A DNA stretch of 64,000 bases from CBDFKJ01 sp965248805 (GCA_965248805.1 CBDFKJ010000009.1:310001-374000); one strand, 5' to 3'; shown: positions 54,882 to 64,000, counted from the stretch's first letter. The notes: generated by a model not told the origin, from the sequence alone. Translations and numbers: made by a program.

Positions 54882-55532
54882 CTACGCGCACACTACTTGG
54901 TGAAGGTTCATCAACATGCCGGCCGTCGCTCCCCAAATGTATCGATCAGCATAGGGCAGGGCATAGTACGTCCGCAGGGCGCCGGCAAAGCGGCGCTTGT
55001 GGCGCTGATAGTTGGTGCGATCGAGAACGAAGGCGAGCGGGACCTCGAACACGTTGTCGACTTCGCGCGTGTCGATCGCCAATGTAAATGGGGGTGTCAC
55101 GAAGCCGACCCACGGCGTGATATCGAATCCCGTGCGCGTGGCATAACGGTCGAGGCGCCCTACAATCGATATCCGATCGGCGCTCAGCCCTACTTCCTCA
55201 TGCGTTTCGCGCAGCGCCGTGGCCTCCAGCGTGGCGTCGTTCGGCTCCACGCGACCACCGGGAAAGCTGATCTGGCCGGCATGGTTGGTGAGCTGGCTGG
55301 TACGCTGGGTCAGCATGACGGTCAGGCCGACGTCCCGCTCGACGAGCGGTATCAGTACCGCGGCCGGAATGCCGAGCGTGTCGCGCGACCAGCCCGGATT
55401 GAGATCGTGATCACCGCGCTCGCCCGTAGAACCGGCCTTCAATCGCGATTCCAGATGCGCGCGGGTTAGGGTGCCTTCATTGTGCGACAAACGCGCGCGC
55501 CTCCACCGCGCCGATGGCCCTGCCGCCCACAT
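54882..55532 (-). CDS. Nudix hydrolase, CoA pyrophosphatase type
   Basis: Up to 216 residues. The Nudix box is GGRVEPNDATLEATALRETHEEVGL. It is preceded by LTQRTSQLTNHAGQISFP, the UPF0035 extension that marks enzymes cleaving CoA to 4'-phosphopantetheine and 3',5'-ADP. The start is uncertain: the first ~20 residues (MWAAGPSARWRRARLS) look unlike the family, so a later start is likely. First gene of the Nudix-DUF6111-cca unit. Confidence 0.85.
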   Translation of the reverse strand: MWAAGPSARWRRARLSHNEGTLTRAHLESRLKAGSTGERGDHDLNPGWSRDTLGIPAAVLIPLVERDVGLTVMLTQRTSQLTNHAGQISFPGGRVEPNDATLEATALRETHEEVGLSADRISIVGRLDRYATRTGFDITPWVGFVTPPFTLAIDTREVDNVFEVPLAFVLDRTNYQRHKRRFAGALRTYYALPYADRYIWGATAGMLMNLHQVVCA

Positions 55533-55729
55533 CTTCGTGATCTCCGTCGGGTGTCAGTGCTCACATCCGTGATATAGGCTATAGCGGTGCGCCAGCAAAC
55601 AATTGCGCCGCCGGTGGGCGGCGTAATAATGTGCATGCTGCGAAGTTGCAGATTCGCCGTGGAATGCCTCGATCGACGAGAGCGTCCGCTGCGCCCATAA
55701 TCCGGTCGGCTAGGGGACTACCCGCGAGC

Positions 55730-56740
55730 ATGAGCCAGAGCACCGTCATCGGCACCGAGGACACCGAACAACTCGTCCGCGAGATCGAAGCGCTCGGCGA
55801 GCGCCTCACGGCGGTCCGCCGCAGCATTGGCCGCGTCATATTTGGCCAGGCCGAGGTGATCGACGAAACTCTGATTACGCTGCTGTGCGGCGGTCACGTC
55901 CTGCTGATCGGCGTTCCCGGTCTGGCCAAGACGCGCCTGGTGGAGACGCTGGGCACCGTATTGGGATTGGACGACCGCCGCGTGCAGTGCACGCCCGACC
56001 TGATGCCCGCCGACATTCTCGGTTCGGAAGTGCTGGAAGAGGCCGAAGGCGGCCGCCGGTCGTTCCGTTTCATAAAGGGCCCGATTTTCGCCCAGTTGCT
56101 GATGGCCGACGAGATCAACCGTGCCAGCCCGCGAACGCAGTCGGCGTTGCTGCAGGCGATGCAGGAACATCACGTCACGGTCGCGGGCGAGCGCTACGAC
56201 CTGCCGCGGCCTTTCCACGTGCTCGCGACCCAGAACCCGCTCGAGCAGGAAGGCACCTACCCGTTGCCCGAGGCGCAACTCGACCGTTTCCTCATGCAGG
56301 TCGATGTCGGCTATCCCGATATCGAGGCCGAGCGCGACATGCTGCTGGCCACGACCGGCATTACCGACAGCCAGGCGACCCAGGTGATGGACGGCAATGA
56401 GCTGATCGCCTCGCATCGCCTGATCCGCCGCGTTCCGGTCGGCGACAGCGTCGTCGAGGCGATCCTTCAGCTGGTGCGCGACGGTCGGCCCGGGCTGGGC
56501 GGCCGTGAAGATGTCGCCGGCCACATCGCCTGGGGACCGGGGCCGCGGGCCAGCCAGGCGCTGATGCTGGCGACCCGCGCCCGCGCCGTGTTGGAAGGCA
56601 GGCTGGCGCCCTCTGTGGATGACGTTCTCGCGCTGGCGGGTCCGGTGCTGCGTCATCGCATGGCGCTCAATTTCGCCGCGCGCGCCGATGGGTTCACCAT
56701 CAGTCAAGTGATCGACCGATTGGTCGAGCCGCTTCGCTGA
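55730..56740 (+). CDS. MoxR-family AAA+ ATPase
   Basis: 336 residues. Walker A-region VLLIGVPGLAKTRLVETLG, Walker B LLMADEINRASPRTQSALLQAM, sensor 1 VLATQNPLEQEGTYPLPEAQ and an arginine-finger region. MoxR ATPases act as chaperones that mature or activate protein partners, usually encoded with VWA-domain proteins as here. ATG 55730 gives MSQSTVIGTEDTEQL. The 197 bp upstream, divergent from the Nudix gene, likely holds promoters but no motif is clear. Confidence 0.92.
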   Translation: MSQSTVIGTEDTEQLVREIEALGERLTAVRRSIGRVIFGQAEVIDETLITLLCGGHVLLIGVPGLAKTRLVETLGTVLGLDDRRVQCTPDLMPADILGSEVLEEAEGGRRSFRFIKGPIFAQLLMADEINRASPRTQSALLQAMQEHHVTVAGERYDLPRPFHVLATQNPLEQEGTYPLPEAQLDRFLMQVDVGYPDIEAERDMLLATTGITDSQATQVMDGNELIASHRLIRRVPVGDSVVEAILQLVRDGRPGLGGREDVAGHIAWGPGPRASQALMLATRARAVLEGRLAPSVDDVLALAGPVLRHRMALNFAARADGFTISQVIDRLVEPLR

Positions 56741-56757
56741 GGGTTGCGGCTCGGTCG

Positions 56758-57642
56758 ATGGTCGAAGCAGGTTCGGCGGCGGTACGCGAACGCGCCGAAG
56801 AACTCGCCTCCACCCTGCCGCCGTTACAGATCGCCGCCGAGCGTGTTGCGGCGACCGTGGCCCAGGGCGTGCATGGTCGGCGCCGCGTCGGCCAGGGCGA
56901 AGCCTTCTGGCAGTTTCGCCGCTTCCAGCCGGGTGACAGCCGTCAGCGCATAGATTGGCGGCAATCGGCCAAGACCGAGTACATCCTCCTGCGCGAGACC
57001 GAGTGGGAAGCCGCGCAAAGCGTCTGGCTATGGCGCGACGGCTCGCCGTCGATGCGTTATCGCTCGAGTACCGAACTGCCGACGAAGATGGAGCGCTGCG
57101 ATTTGCTGGCGATCGCGTTGATGGCGCTGTTGGTGCGCGGCGGCGAGCGCATCGCGCTGCTCGGCGACGGGTCGCTGCCGTCGACCGGGCGCACGACCTT
57201 CAATCGGCTGACGATGACGTTGCTCAGCGGCGAGGCGCCGAGCCCCAGTCTGCCGCCGATATTGCCGTTGCCGCGTTTCGCTTCCATGTTGCTGATGGGT
57301 GATTTCCTGATGCCGTTGGAGGACATCAATACGGTCATTCGCGGTTATGCCGCGCGGGGCGTGCATGGTCACGTCGTCCACGTCCTCGACCCGGCGGAGG
57401 TCACGATGCCGTTTCGGGGCCGCAGCCGTTTCTCCGGCCTGGAGGCCGAGGGAGATTTGCTGGTCGGCCGTGCCGAGGGCCTACGCTCGGCCTATCTGGA
57501 GCGGCTGCACGACCATACCGAGGCATTGATGGAGCTGACGCGTGCCATCGGCTGGGGCTTAACCATCCATCACACCGATCGGCCGCCGCAACCGGCGATC
57601 CTGGCGCTGTATCAGGCGCTGGCCGACTTCATAGAGTTCTAG
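56758..57642 (+). CDS. DUF58 domain-containing protein
   Basis: 294 residues. The N-terminal GVHGRRRVGQGEAFWQFRRF and GDSRQRIDWRQSAKTEYILLRETEWE contain the family's conserved core (RxxxxGDxxRxIDWRxSA), followed by a VWA-like half (SVWLWRDGSPSMRYRS). Function of DUF58 proteins is not established; they accompany MoxR ATPases. Starts 17 bp after moxR and ends 4 bp before the next gene. Confidence 0.9.
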   Translation: MVEAGSAAVRERAEELASTLPPLQIAAERVAATVAQGVHGRRRVGQGEAFWQFRRFQPGDSRQRIDWRQSAKTEYILLRETEWEAAQSVWLWRDGSPSMRYRSSTELPTKMERCDLLAIALMALLVRGGERIALLGDGSLPSTGRTTFNRLTMTLLSGEAPSPSLPPILPLPRFASMLLMGDFLMPLEDINTVIRGYAARGVHGHVVHVLDPAEVTMPFRGRSRFSGLEAEGDLLVGRAEGLRSAYLERLHDHTEALMELTRAIGWGLTIHHTDRPPQPAILALYQALADFIEF

Positions 57643-57646
57643 CGGC

Positions 57647-60397
57647 ATGCTGGCCCTAGGTCCTGTCGCCTTCCTTGCGCCCTGGTTGCTGACGGCGCTG
57701 GCAACGCTGCCGGTGCTGTGGTGGCTGCTGCGCGTGATGCCGCCATCGCCACGGCTGGTGCCGTTTCCCGCGATTCGGCTGCTGTTCGGCTTGAGGGAGA
57801 CCGAGGAGACGCCGCACCGCACCCCGTGGTGGCTGCTGCTGCTGCGCCTAGTGCTGGCGGCGATGATCATCATCGCGCTCGCACATCCGTTGCTGAACCC
57901 GGCGGCGGTGTTCTGGGGCAACGGACCGCTGGTGATGGTGGTCGACGACGGCTGGATGTCGGGCAAGGGTTGGACGGCGCGGCAGCAGGCGATGACGCGC
58001 GTTCTCGATCAGGCCGAGCGCGAGGGCAAGCCGGTGATGCTGTTGACCACTGCGGCGCCGGCGACCGGCGAGCCGCTCGTCGCCAGCAAGCTGTTGCGCG
58101 CTGCGGACGTGCGTGAGTTGGTGCAGGCGCTGCAACCCAAGCCGTGGCCGGTCGACCGCGCTGCGGCGCTGGCGGCGCTCGACGGTGTCTCGCTCGACGG
58201 CTCGGTCAATACCGTTTGGCTTTCCGATGGGCTGGAAGAGACGGCGCCGGCCGATGGCGACAGTCCGGCCTATGCGCTGATGGAGCGGCTGCAGGCCATG
58301 GGCTCGCTGCGGGTGATCCGCAGCGACAGGACCGATACCGCCAAGCTGTTGCAGCCGCCTGAAATCGATGCCGGCGCGTTGGTGCTGTCAGTGGCGCGCG
58401 CCGACGGTGGCGTCGAGGAAACCGTGGTCGTCAGCGCCACCGACGAGGAGGGCCGCACACTGGCGCGTCGCGAGCTGCAATTTGAGATCGGCGATACGGA
58501 AGCGCGGTCAGCACTCGACCTGCCGCTGGAATTGCGCAACCGTCTGGCGCGGCTGTCGCTCGATGGCGAGCCGACGGCCGGTGCGGTGATGCTGCTCGAT
58601 GAGCGCTTCCGCCGCCGGCCCGTCGGTCTGGTGTCCGGCCAGACCGCCGACGTGGCGCAGCCCCTGCTGAGCGACCTGTTCTACCTGGAACGCGCATTCA
58701 CGCCCTTCGCCGAAGTGCGAAAGGGAATAATCTCCCAGCTCCTGCAGCGCGAGCTTGCGGTCCTGGTGCTCTCCGATATCGGCACGCTGACCGAGGCCGA
58801 ATCGACAGTGGTCGAGGAATGGATCGTGCGCGGCGGCTTGCTGTTGCGCTTTGCCGGGCCGCGTCTCGCCGAAGGCGAAGATGGTTTGCTGCCGGTTGCC
58901 TTGCGCCGCGGCGGGCGCACCTTCGGCGGCGTCATGACGTGGTCGAAGCCGGCACGGCTGGCGCCGTTCGGCGATACCAGCCCCTTCGCTGGCCTGCGCC
59001 TTTCCGAAGAGGTGTCGGTGCGCGAACAGGTGCTGGCGGAGCCGGCGCCCGATCTCGGCAGCAAGGTGTGGGCGCGATTGAGTGACGGTACGCCGTTGGT
59101 GACCGCGACGCGGCGCGGTAGCGGCTGGCTGGTACTGGTGCATACCACCGCCAATACCTCGTGGTCCGATCTGGCCCTATCGGGACTGTTCGTGGAGATG
59201 CTGCAGCGGGTCGTCGGGCTGAGCCAGGGCGTGTCGGGCTCGCACGGCGCGGTGCCGCTGCCGCCGCTGGCCACAATCGACGGCTTCGGGCGTTTGGGCG
59301 AGCCGCCGCCGATTGCGGTCGCCATTCGCGGCGATGCCTTCGATGACGCGCTGCCCGGCCCCAAATCGCCGCCGGGGTTCTACGGCAACGAGGCGTCGCG
59401 CCGGGCGCTCAATCTGGGCGCCGTGGTGCCGGCGCCGGCACCGTTCGCCGCCATCCCCGCCGGCGTGGTTGAGGAGCAGTATACCGGGGCCGAGCAGGTC
59501 GACCTCAAGCCGTGGCTGTTGATTGCGGCGTTGGCGTTGTTGTTGGCGGATTTCCTGATCGCACTGTTGCTGCGCGGCTTGTTCCCCGGCGTGCGCACCG
59601 CGCGGCGGGCGGCGACGGCGGCTCTGGGCTTCGCGCTAGCGCTGGCGGTGTCAGCACCCCAAGACGCGGCGGCGCAGCAAATGACCCCCGATGCCTTCGC
59701 GCTAGAAGCGACCGGCGAGACCCGCATCGCCTATGTCATCACCGGCGTGCCGGACATCGACGCGATCAGTCGCACCGGGCTGATCGGTCTCAGCGACGTG
59801 CTGCGGCGGCGCACGTCGGTCGAGGCCGGCGAGCCGATGGCAGTCGATGTCGAAGTCGATGAGCTCGCATTCTTCCCGCTGCTGTACTGGCCGATGACGG
59901 CGGGCCAGCAGCCGCTGACCGACGTGGCGCTGATCAAGCTCAACGCATACCTGCGCGACGGCGGAACGATCCTGTTCGACACCCTCGATCGTGGTGTCGG
60001 CGGCAACGGCGAGGGCACCGAGGCGCTGCGCCGCCTGGTCGGCGGGCTCGATCTGCCGCCGCTGACGCCTATCCCGCCCGATCACGTGTTAACCAAGGCG
60101 TTCTATCTGCTGCAGGAGTTTCCCGGACGCTACACCGGCGGCACGCTGTGGGTGCAACAGCCTGATCGGCGGATCAACGATGGCGTCTCGCCGGTCGTGG
60201 TCGGCGGCAATGACTGGGCGGCGGCGTGGTCGATCGACTCGCTCGGACAGGCCCAGTACCAGGTGATCCCGGGCGGCAACCGACAGCGCGAGATGGCCTA
60301 TCGGTTCGGCATCAATCTGGTGATGTACGCCCTGACCGGCAACTACAAGGCCGATCAGGTCCACGTCCCCGCTATCTTGGAGCGTTTGGGCCAATGA
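57647..60397 (+). CDS. BatA N-terminal/DUF4159 membrane protein
   Basis: 916 residues. Starts with the BatA-type N-terminal region: two helices (FLAPWLLTALATLPVLWWLL; LLLLRLVLAAMIIIALAHPL). A VWA-like segment (LVMVVDDGWMSGKGWT) follows, then a third helix near residue 640 (LLIAALALLLADFLIALLLR). The C-terminal ~220 residues are the DUF4159 domain, beginning after ALALAVSAPQDAAAQQMTPD and including EVDELAFFPLLYWPMT and FDTLDRGVGGN. This joined form is common in alphaproteobacteria. It overlaps the next gene by 4 bp (ATGA). Confidence 0.88.
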   Translation: MLALGPVAFLAPWLLTALATLPVLWWLLRVMPPSPRLVPFPAIRLLFGLRETEETPHRTPWWLLLLRLVLAAMIIIALAHPLLNPAAVFWGNGPLVMVVDDGWMSGKGWTARQQAMTRVLDQAEREGKPVMLLTTAAPATGEPLVASKLLRAADVRELVQALQPKPWPVDRAAALAALDGVSLDGSVNTVWLSDGLEETAPADGDSPAYALMERLQAMGSLRVIRSDRTDTAKLLQPPEIDAGALVLSVARADGGVEETVVVSATDEEGRTLARRELQFEIGDTEARSALDLPLELRNRLARLSLDGEPTAGAVMLLDERFRRRPVGLVSGQTADVAQPLLSDLFYLERAFTPFAEVRKGIISQLLQRELAVLVLSDIGTLTEAESTVVEEWIVRGGLLLRFAGPRLAEGEDGLLPVALRRGGRTFGGVMTWSKPARLAPFGDTSPFAGLRLSEEVSVREQVLAEPAPDLGSKVWARLSDGTPLVTATRRGSGWLVLVHTTANTSWSDLALSGLFVEMLQRVVGLSQGVSGSHGAVPLPPLATIDGFGRLGEPPPIAVAIRGDAFDDALPGPKSPPGFYGNEASRRALNLGAVVPAPAPFAAIPAGVVEEQYTGAEQVDLKPWLLIAALALLLADFLIALLLRGLFPGVRTARRAATAALGFALALAVSAPQDAAAQQMTPDAFALEATGETRIAYVITGVPDIDAISRTGLIGLSDVLRRRTSVEAGEPMAVDVEVDELAFFPLLYWPMTAGQQPLTDVALIKLNAYLRDGGTILFDTLDRGVGGNGEGTEALRRLVGGLDLPPLTPIPPDHVLTKAFYLLQEFPGRYTGGTLWVQQPDRRINDGVSPVVVGGNDWAAAWSIDSLGQAQYQVIPGGNRQREMAYRFGINLVMYALTGNYKADQVHVPAILERLGQ

Positions 60398-62517
60398 CCG
60401 AAAGCTTCAACTCCATCACTTTCGGCGTCAGCCCGATGCTGCCGCTGGAGGTGATCGCAGTTCTCGCCGGTGTGTCGGTTGTCGTGCTCGGCTTCGGTGC
60501 CGTGCGCCGCGCACCGGGATTGTTCTGGCGCCTGCTGGCCTGCGCCGGATTGATTGTGGCGCTGATCAATCCGTCGTTCATCGTTCAGGAGCGCCAGCCG
60601 CTGACCGATATCGCCATCGCGGTGGTCGACGAAAGCGCCAGCCAAAACATTGGCGAGCGACACGCGCGCACCGACGAGGCGTTGGCGGCGATCACCGAGC
60701 GGTTGGCCGACCGGCCGGAGATGGAACTGCGCGTCGTGCGTGTGCGGCCGGGCGACCGCGGCGATGCCGCGGGCGGCAGTCCGGTCGACGGCACGTATCT
60801 GTTCAGCGCGCTCGACCGGGCGCTCGCCGATGTGCCACGCCAGCGCCTGGCCGGTGCGTTCCTGATCACCGACGGGCAGGTTCACGACGCGCCGGCGGAG
60901 GCGGCCCAACTGGGTTTGGGACGGCCGTTGCACGCGCTGATCAGCGGTGACCGCCGGGCCGGCGACCGCCGTCTTACAATCGTGCAGGCGCCGAGTTATG
61001 GCCTCGTCGGCCAGCCGCTGACGATGACCGTGCGCGTCGACGATCCGGAAAGTGCCGGTGCGCCGCGCGCACGGTTGTCGCTGCGCGTCGGCGGTGCCGA
61101 CCAAGCCGATTCGGCTAACGTGACGGTGGGCGCCGACCAAACGATCGAACTGACGCTCGATCACGCCGGCGCCACGGTATTCGAGATCGAAGTCGAGGCC
61201 GGACCCGAGGAGCTGACGCTCGACAACAACCGTGCCGTTGTCGTCGTCAACGGCGTGCGCGACCGCCTGCGCGTGCTGCTGGTTTCGGGCGAGCCGCATC
61301 CCGGCGAGCGCACCTGGCGCAATCTCCTGAAGGCTGATCCGTCGGTCGACCTGGTGCATTTCACCATCCTGCGCCCGCCGGAGAAGCAGGATGGCACGCC
61401 GGTGCGCGAACTCAGTCTGATCGCGTTTCCGATCCGCGAGCTGTTTGAGATCAAGCTCGCCGATTTCGATCTGATCATTTTCGACCGCTATCGCCGGCGA
61501 GGCGTACTGCCGCAGGTCTATCTGGACAACATCGCCGAATACGTGCTGAACGGTGGCGCATTGCTGGAGGCGGTCGGCCCTACGTTCGCCACGGCGCTGA
61601 GCCTGTTTCGCACGCCGCTCGGGCGCGTGTTGCCCGGCGAGCCTTCGGGCGGCATCGTCGAGAGCGACTACCGTGCGCAGGTCACCGATGTCGGCCGCCG
61701 TCACCCCGTCACCACCGATCTGGACGGCGCCGGGGCGGAAGGCGAGGACCCGACCTGGGGCCGCTGGTACCGCATGGTCGAGGTTTCTGCGCGCTCCGGA
61801 ACGGTGGTTATGAACGGCTCCGGCAGGCGGCCGTTGATGATCCTTGACCGGGTCGGCGAGGGCCGCGTCGGCCAGCTGATGACCGACCATATCTGGTTGT
61901 GGGCGCGCGGCTTCGACGGCGGCGGTCCGCAGGCGCAACTCCTGCGGCGCATGTCGCATTGGCTGATGAAGGAGCCCGAACTGGAGGAGGACAACCTGCT
62001 CGCCGAGGTCAACGGCAATCGCCTGGAGATCGAGCGGCGCAGCCTGGAGCCGGACGAGACTCCGGTGGTCGTGACGTTCCCGTCCGGCCGCACCGAATCC
62101 GTTACGCTCAGCGAGGAGGCCGGCGGTACTGCGACTGGCGATCTGCTGATCGACGAGGCCGGGCTGTACCGGCTGAGTGACGGCACGCGCAGCGCCCTGG
62201 CGGCAGTCGGCGCGCTCAATCCACGCGAGTTCGCCGATGTGACGGCCACCGATCTGGTGCTGGGGCATTTGGCGCGGGCGACCGGCGGCGGCGTCGTGTG
62301 GTTGGCGGAGACAGGCGCACCGGACGTGCGCCTGGTACGGCCGGAGCGCGATGCCTTCGGCGCGGCACAGGGCGGCTCGCGCCCCTGGACCGGTCTGGTG
62401 TCCAACGGCGACTTCGTCGTCCGCGGCGTGCGCGAACTGCCGCTGTGGCCGGGCCTGGCCGTGCTGATCCTGGCCCTGGGAACGCTGTTGCTGGCCTGGC
62501 GGCGCGAAGGGCGGTAG
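60394..62517 (+). CDS. Large membrane protein with VWA-like/GATase-like region
   Basis: 707 residues. N-terminal helices (LPLEVIAVLAGVSVVVLGFG; LFWRLLACAGLIVALINPSF) lead to a region resembling a von Willebrand A fold (IAIAVVDESASQNIGERHAR with a DxSxS-like motif). Then comes an Ig-like section, then a class I glutamine amidotransferase-like fold (RLRVLLVSGEPHPGERTWRN, LIIFDRYRRRGVLPQVYLDN). A final helix is LWPGLAVLILALGTLLLAW. No amidotransferase catalytic cysteine is apparent. It is the last gene of the moxR operon. Role unknown. Confidence 0.8.
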   Translation: MTESFNSITFGVSPMLPLEVIAVLAGVSVVVLGFGAVRRAPGLFWRLLACAGLIVALINPSFIVQERQPLTDIAIAVVDESASQNIGERHARTDEALAAITERLADRPEMELRVVRVRPGDRGDAAGGSPVDGTYLFSALDRALADVPRQRLAGAFLITDGQVHDAPAEAAQLGLGRPLHALISGDRRAGDRRLTIVQAPSYGLVGQPLTMTVRVDDPESAGAPRARLSLRVGGADQADSANVTVGADQTIELTLDHAGATVFEIEVEAGPEELTLDNNRAVVVVNGVRDRLRVLLVSGEPHPGERTWRNLLKADPSVDLVHFTILRPPEKQDGTPVRELSLIAFPIRELFEIKLADFDLIIFDRYRRRGVLPQVYLDNIAEYVLNGGALLEAVGPTFATALSLFRTPLGRVLPGEPSGGIVESDYRAQVTDVGRRHPVTTDLDGAGAEGEDPTWGRWYRMVEVSARSGTVVMNGSGRRPLMILDRVGEGRVGQLMTDHIWLWARGFDGGGPQAQLLRRMSHWLMKEPELEEDNLLAEVNGNRLEIERRSLEPDETPVVVTFPSGRTESVTLSEEAGGTATGDLLIDEAGLYRLSDGTRSALAAVGALNPREFADVTATDLVLGHLARATGGGVVWLAETGAPDVRLVRPERDAFGAAQGGSRPWTGLVSNGDFVVRGVRELPLWPGLAVLILALGTLLLAWRREGR

Positions 62518-62549
62518 GCCATCGGCGCTCGGCGGGCGCGCAGTTGTCG

Positions 62550-63893
62550 ATGACACCGCCCGGATTGATCATCGCCGCACCGGCTTCCGGCAGCGGCAAG
62601 ACGGTCGTCAGCGCCGCCATCATGCGCGCGCTCAGGCGCGGTGGGCAGCGTGTGGCGGCGGCCAAGACCGGTCCCGACTATATCGATGCGGCCTTCCACG
62701 CCGCGGCCACCGGCGGGACGTGCGTCAGTCTCGATCCGTGGGCGATGCGCCCCGGCACGCTGGCGGCGCTGATCGCGCAGGCCTCGCGTCAAGCCGACAT
62801 CGTCATCTGCGAAGGCGTGATGGGATTGTTCGATGGCGTCGTCGCCGACGGCCGCGCCGACGCCGGTTCGACCGCAGACTTGGCCGCGGCGACGGGTTGG
62901 CCGGCCGTGTTGGTGGTCGACGCTAGGCGGCAATCGGCGAGTGCGGCGGCGGTCGTACGCGGCTTCGCCATGCATCGAAGCGACGTGCGCGTCGCCGGTG
63001 TCATCTTCAATCGCGTCGCCAGCGACCGCCATGCCGCCGCGCTGCAATTGGCGATGGGCGCACTTCCCGACATTCCGCTGCTGGGGATGGTGCCGGCGAA
63101 CGATGCGTTCCATTTGCCGGAGCGGCATCTCGGTCTGGTGCAGGCACGTGAGCATTCCGGTCTCGACATCTTCCTCGATGACGCGGCGCGGTTGATCGCC
63201 GACCGGATCGATCTGGATCGATTGCAGGCGCTGGCGGCGCCGAGCGTCTCTGAGGCGACTGCGACGGACGCCGCGCTGGCGCCGTTGGGGCGGCGCATTG
63301 CCGTCGCGCGCGACGACGCATTCGCCTTCGCCTACGGGTCGCTGATCGATGGCTGGCGCGCGGCCGGCGCGGAGATCCTTACCTTCTCGCCATTGAACGA
63401 TGAGGGACCGGCACGCGACTGCGACGCGGTCTATCTGCCCGGCGGCTATCCGGAGCTGCACGCCGGGAAGCTGGCCGCGTCCTCGGCGTTCTTGAGCGGA
63501 GTGCGTGACTCCGCCTCGCGTGGCGCGTTCGTGTGGGGTGAATGCGGCGGCTACATGGTGCTGGGCGAGGCGCTCATCGACGCCGACGGCGATCGCCACG
63601 CGATGGCGGGGCTGCTGCCGCTGGTGTCCAGCTTTGCCGAACGGAAGCTGCATCTGGGCTATCGCCAGCTGTGGGCGTCGACCGAGACGCCGCTGGGCGG
63701 CCGTCGATCCCGCTTTCGCGGGCACGAGTTCCACTACGCCTCGACCCTGAGCGAAGGCCCCGGCGAGCCGTTGTTCCACGCCGCCGACGCGGCCGGGGAC
63801 GCGCTCGACGACGCCGGTCTGATCGTCCGCGATGACGCTCGCTGCGTTGCCGGATCGTTCATCCATCTGATAGATCAAGTTGATGAGGCGTGA
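62550..63893 (+). CDS. cobB: Cobyrinate a,c-diamide synthase
   Basis: 447 residues. Amidates the a and c carboxylates of (hydrogeno)byrinate in cobalamin synthesis using glutamine and ATP. N-terminal P-loop IIAAPASGSGKTVVSAAI, KTGPDYIDAAFHAAATG, and EGVMGLFDG; C-terminal glutamine amidotransferase with the Cys nucleophile in WGECGGYMVLGE and the FRGHEFHYAS block. ATG 62550 lies 32 bp after the preceding stop. B12 synthesis fits metH at the other end of the window. Confidence 0.93.
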   Translation: MTPPGLIIAAPASGSGKTVVSAAIMRALRRGGQRVAAAKTGPDYIDAAFHAAATGGTCVSLDPWAMRPGTLAALIAQASRQADIVICEGVMGLFDGVVADGRADAGSTADLAAATGWPAVLVVDARRQSASAAAVVRGFAMHRSDVRVAGVIFNRVASDRHAAALQLAMGALPDIPLLGMVPANDAFHLPERHLGLVQAREHSGLDIFLDDAARLIADRIDLDRLQALAAPSVSEATATDAALAPLGRRIAVARDDAFAFAYGSLIDGWRAAGAEILTFSPLNDEGPARDCDAVYLPGGYPELHAGKLAASSAFLSGVRDSASRGAFVWGECGGYMVLGEALIDADGDRHAMAGLLPLVSSFAERKLHLGYRQLWASTETPLGGRRSRFRGHEFHYASTLSEGPGEPLFHAADAAGDALDDAGLIVRDDARCVAGSFIHLIDQVDEA

Positions 63894-63895
63894 GC

Positions 63896-64000
63896 GTGGA
63901 TAAGCCGGTCCCGTTCTGGCGGCGCAAGACGCTGCAGGAAATGACGGATGCGGAGTGGGAGTCGCTCTGTGACGGTTGCGGCCGATGCTGCCTGCACAAG
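63896..64000 (+). CDS. YcgN-family cysteine cluster protein, 3' end outside window
   Basis: Only the first 35 codons are present, from GTG 63896, 2 bp after the cobB stop. KTLQEMTDAEWESLCDGCGR followed by CCLHK matches the N terminus of the YcgN/UPF0260 family, whose cysteine cluster may bind metal. Function unknown. Confidence 0.85.
   Translation, partial: MDKPVPFWRRKTLQEMTDAEWESLCDGCGRCCLHK

Noticed and set aside
62518..62549. Cobalamin riboswitch before cobB
   Set aside because: Only 32 bp separate cobB from the preceding gene, too short for the element; any riboswitch for metH would lie outside the window.
60355..63878. Very long open frames on the minus strand (over 700 codons each) opposite the moxR operon and cobB
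   Set aside because: They are antisense to well-supported genes, have Arg/Gly/Ala-biased low-complexity composition, and match no known family. Long antisense frames are expected in GC-rich DNA.
1..64000. CRISPR array, prophage or integrative element
   Set aside because: No regularly spaced repeats, integrase, phage structural genes or tRNA attachment duplications were recognised; the accessory patch is explained by insertion sequences and a local duplication.

Overview
This is a GC-rich chromosomal window (by eye roughly two-thirds G+C) from what looks like a free-living or host-associated alphaproteobacterium of the Rhodospirillales-like kind. The reasons are the cytochrome bc1 operon petA-petB-petC, a MarR/OmpR pair resembling PetP/PetR, cobalamin genes with cobalamin-dependent MetH, a hldD epimerase (LPS heptose), and the block lgt - midA - pgeF - prs - rplY - pth - ychF. 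I could not run any search, so the taxonomic statement is inference from gene content and order.

Layout: 1-3.2 kb is the 3' part of metH. 3.3-7.1 kb holds two tandem paralogous family-5 substrate-binding proteins, the first replaced in its middle by an IS1182-type transposase fragment. 7.2-15.1 kb has a GGDEF protein, a catalytically degenerate HtrA-like protein, uvrD, prmA, and two membrane transporter genes broken by frameshifts (Kef-type antiporter, Na+/Ca2+ exchanger). 15.1-21.7 kb is a compact housekeeping run: pteridine-reductase-like SDR, folB, uvrC, pgsA, mobB, moeA, moaD, moaE. Then come a MerF-like/GDCCVFCSYG pair, ilvE (reverse), and marR-ompR-histidine kinase.

25.9-32.2 kb is an accessory patch. 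It contains two head-to-tail IS5-family elements sharing a TAA, a receiver-domain gene cut by an IS630 element, a 402-bp internally deleted IS1182-type element, and an old duplication of csaA plus the end of a tetR gene. 32.2-46.3 kb returns to housekeeping (proC, ybjN-like, ubiK, hldD, lgt, midA, pgeF, SPOR lipoprotein, prs, a broken RibD/DHFR-type reductase, rplY, pth, ychF, dienelactone hydrolase, two VOC proteins, mtnP). 46.5-50.9 kb carries petABC (reverse), trmL and hemF. hemF is cut at its 3' end by a second IS630 copy. 52.1-53.3 kb has two tandem secreted paralogues of no recognised family. 53.3-55.5 kb is cca, a DUF6111-like membrane protein and a CoA-type Nudix hydrolase. 55.7-62.5 kb is a MoxR AAA+ / DUF58 / BatA-DUF4159 / large VWA-like membrane protein operon. 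cobB and the start of a ycgN-family gene close the window.

Two themes stand out. First, insertion sequences and their remnants have interrupted at least three genes. Second, an unusual number of genes carry single indels or stop mutations (prmA end, Kef, exchanger, reductase, csaA copy, both IS630 transposases, IS1182 transposase). This is either genuine pseudogene formation or residual assembly error; read-level checking would decide. I found no CRISPR array, rRNA or tRNA gene. The best candidates for undescribed biology are the secreted paralogue pair at 52.1-53.3 kb, the pseudo-protease at 8.3-9.3 kb, and the substrate-binding pair with a conserved Cys/His tail. None is proven to be a new system.
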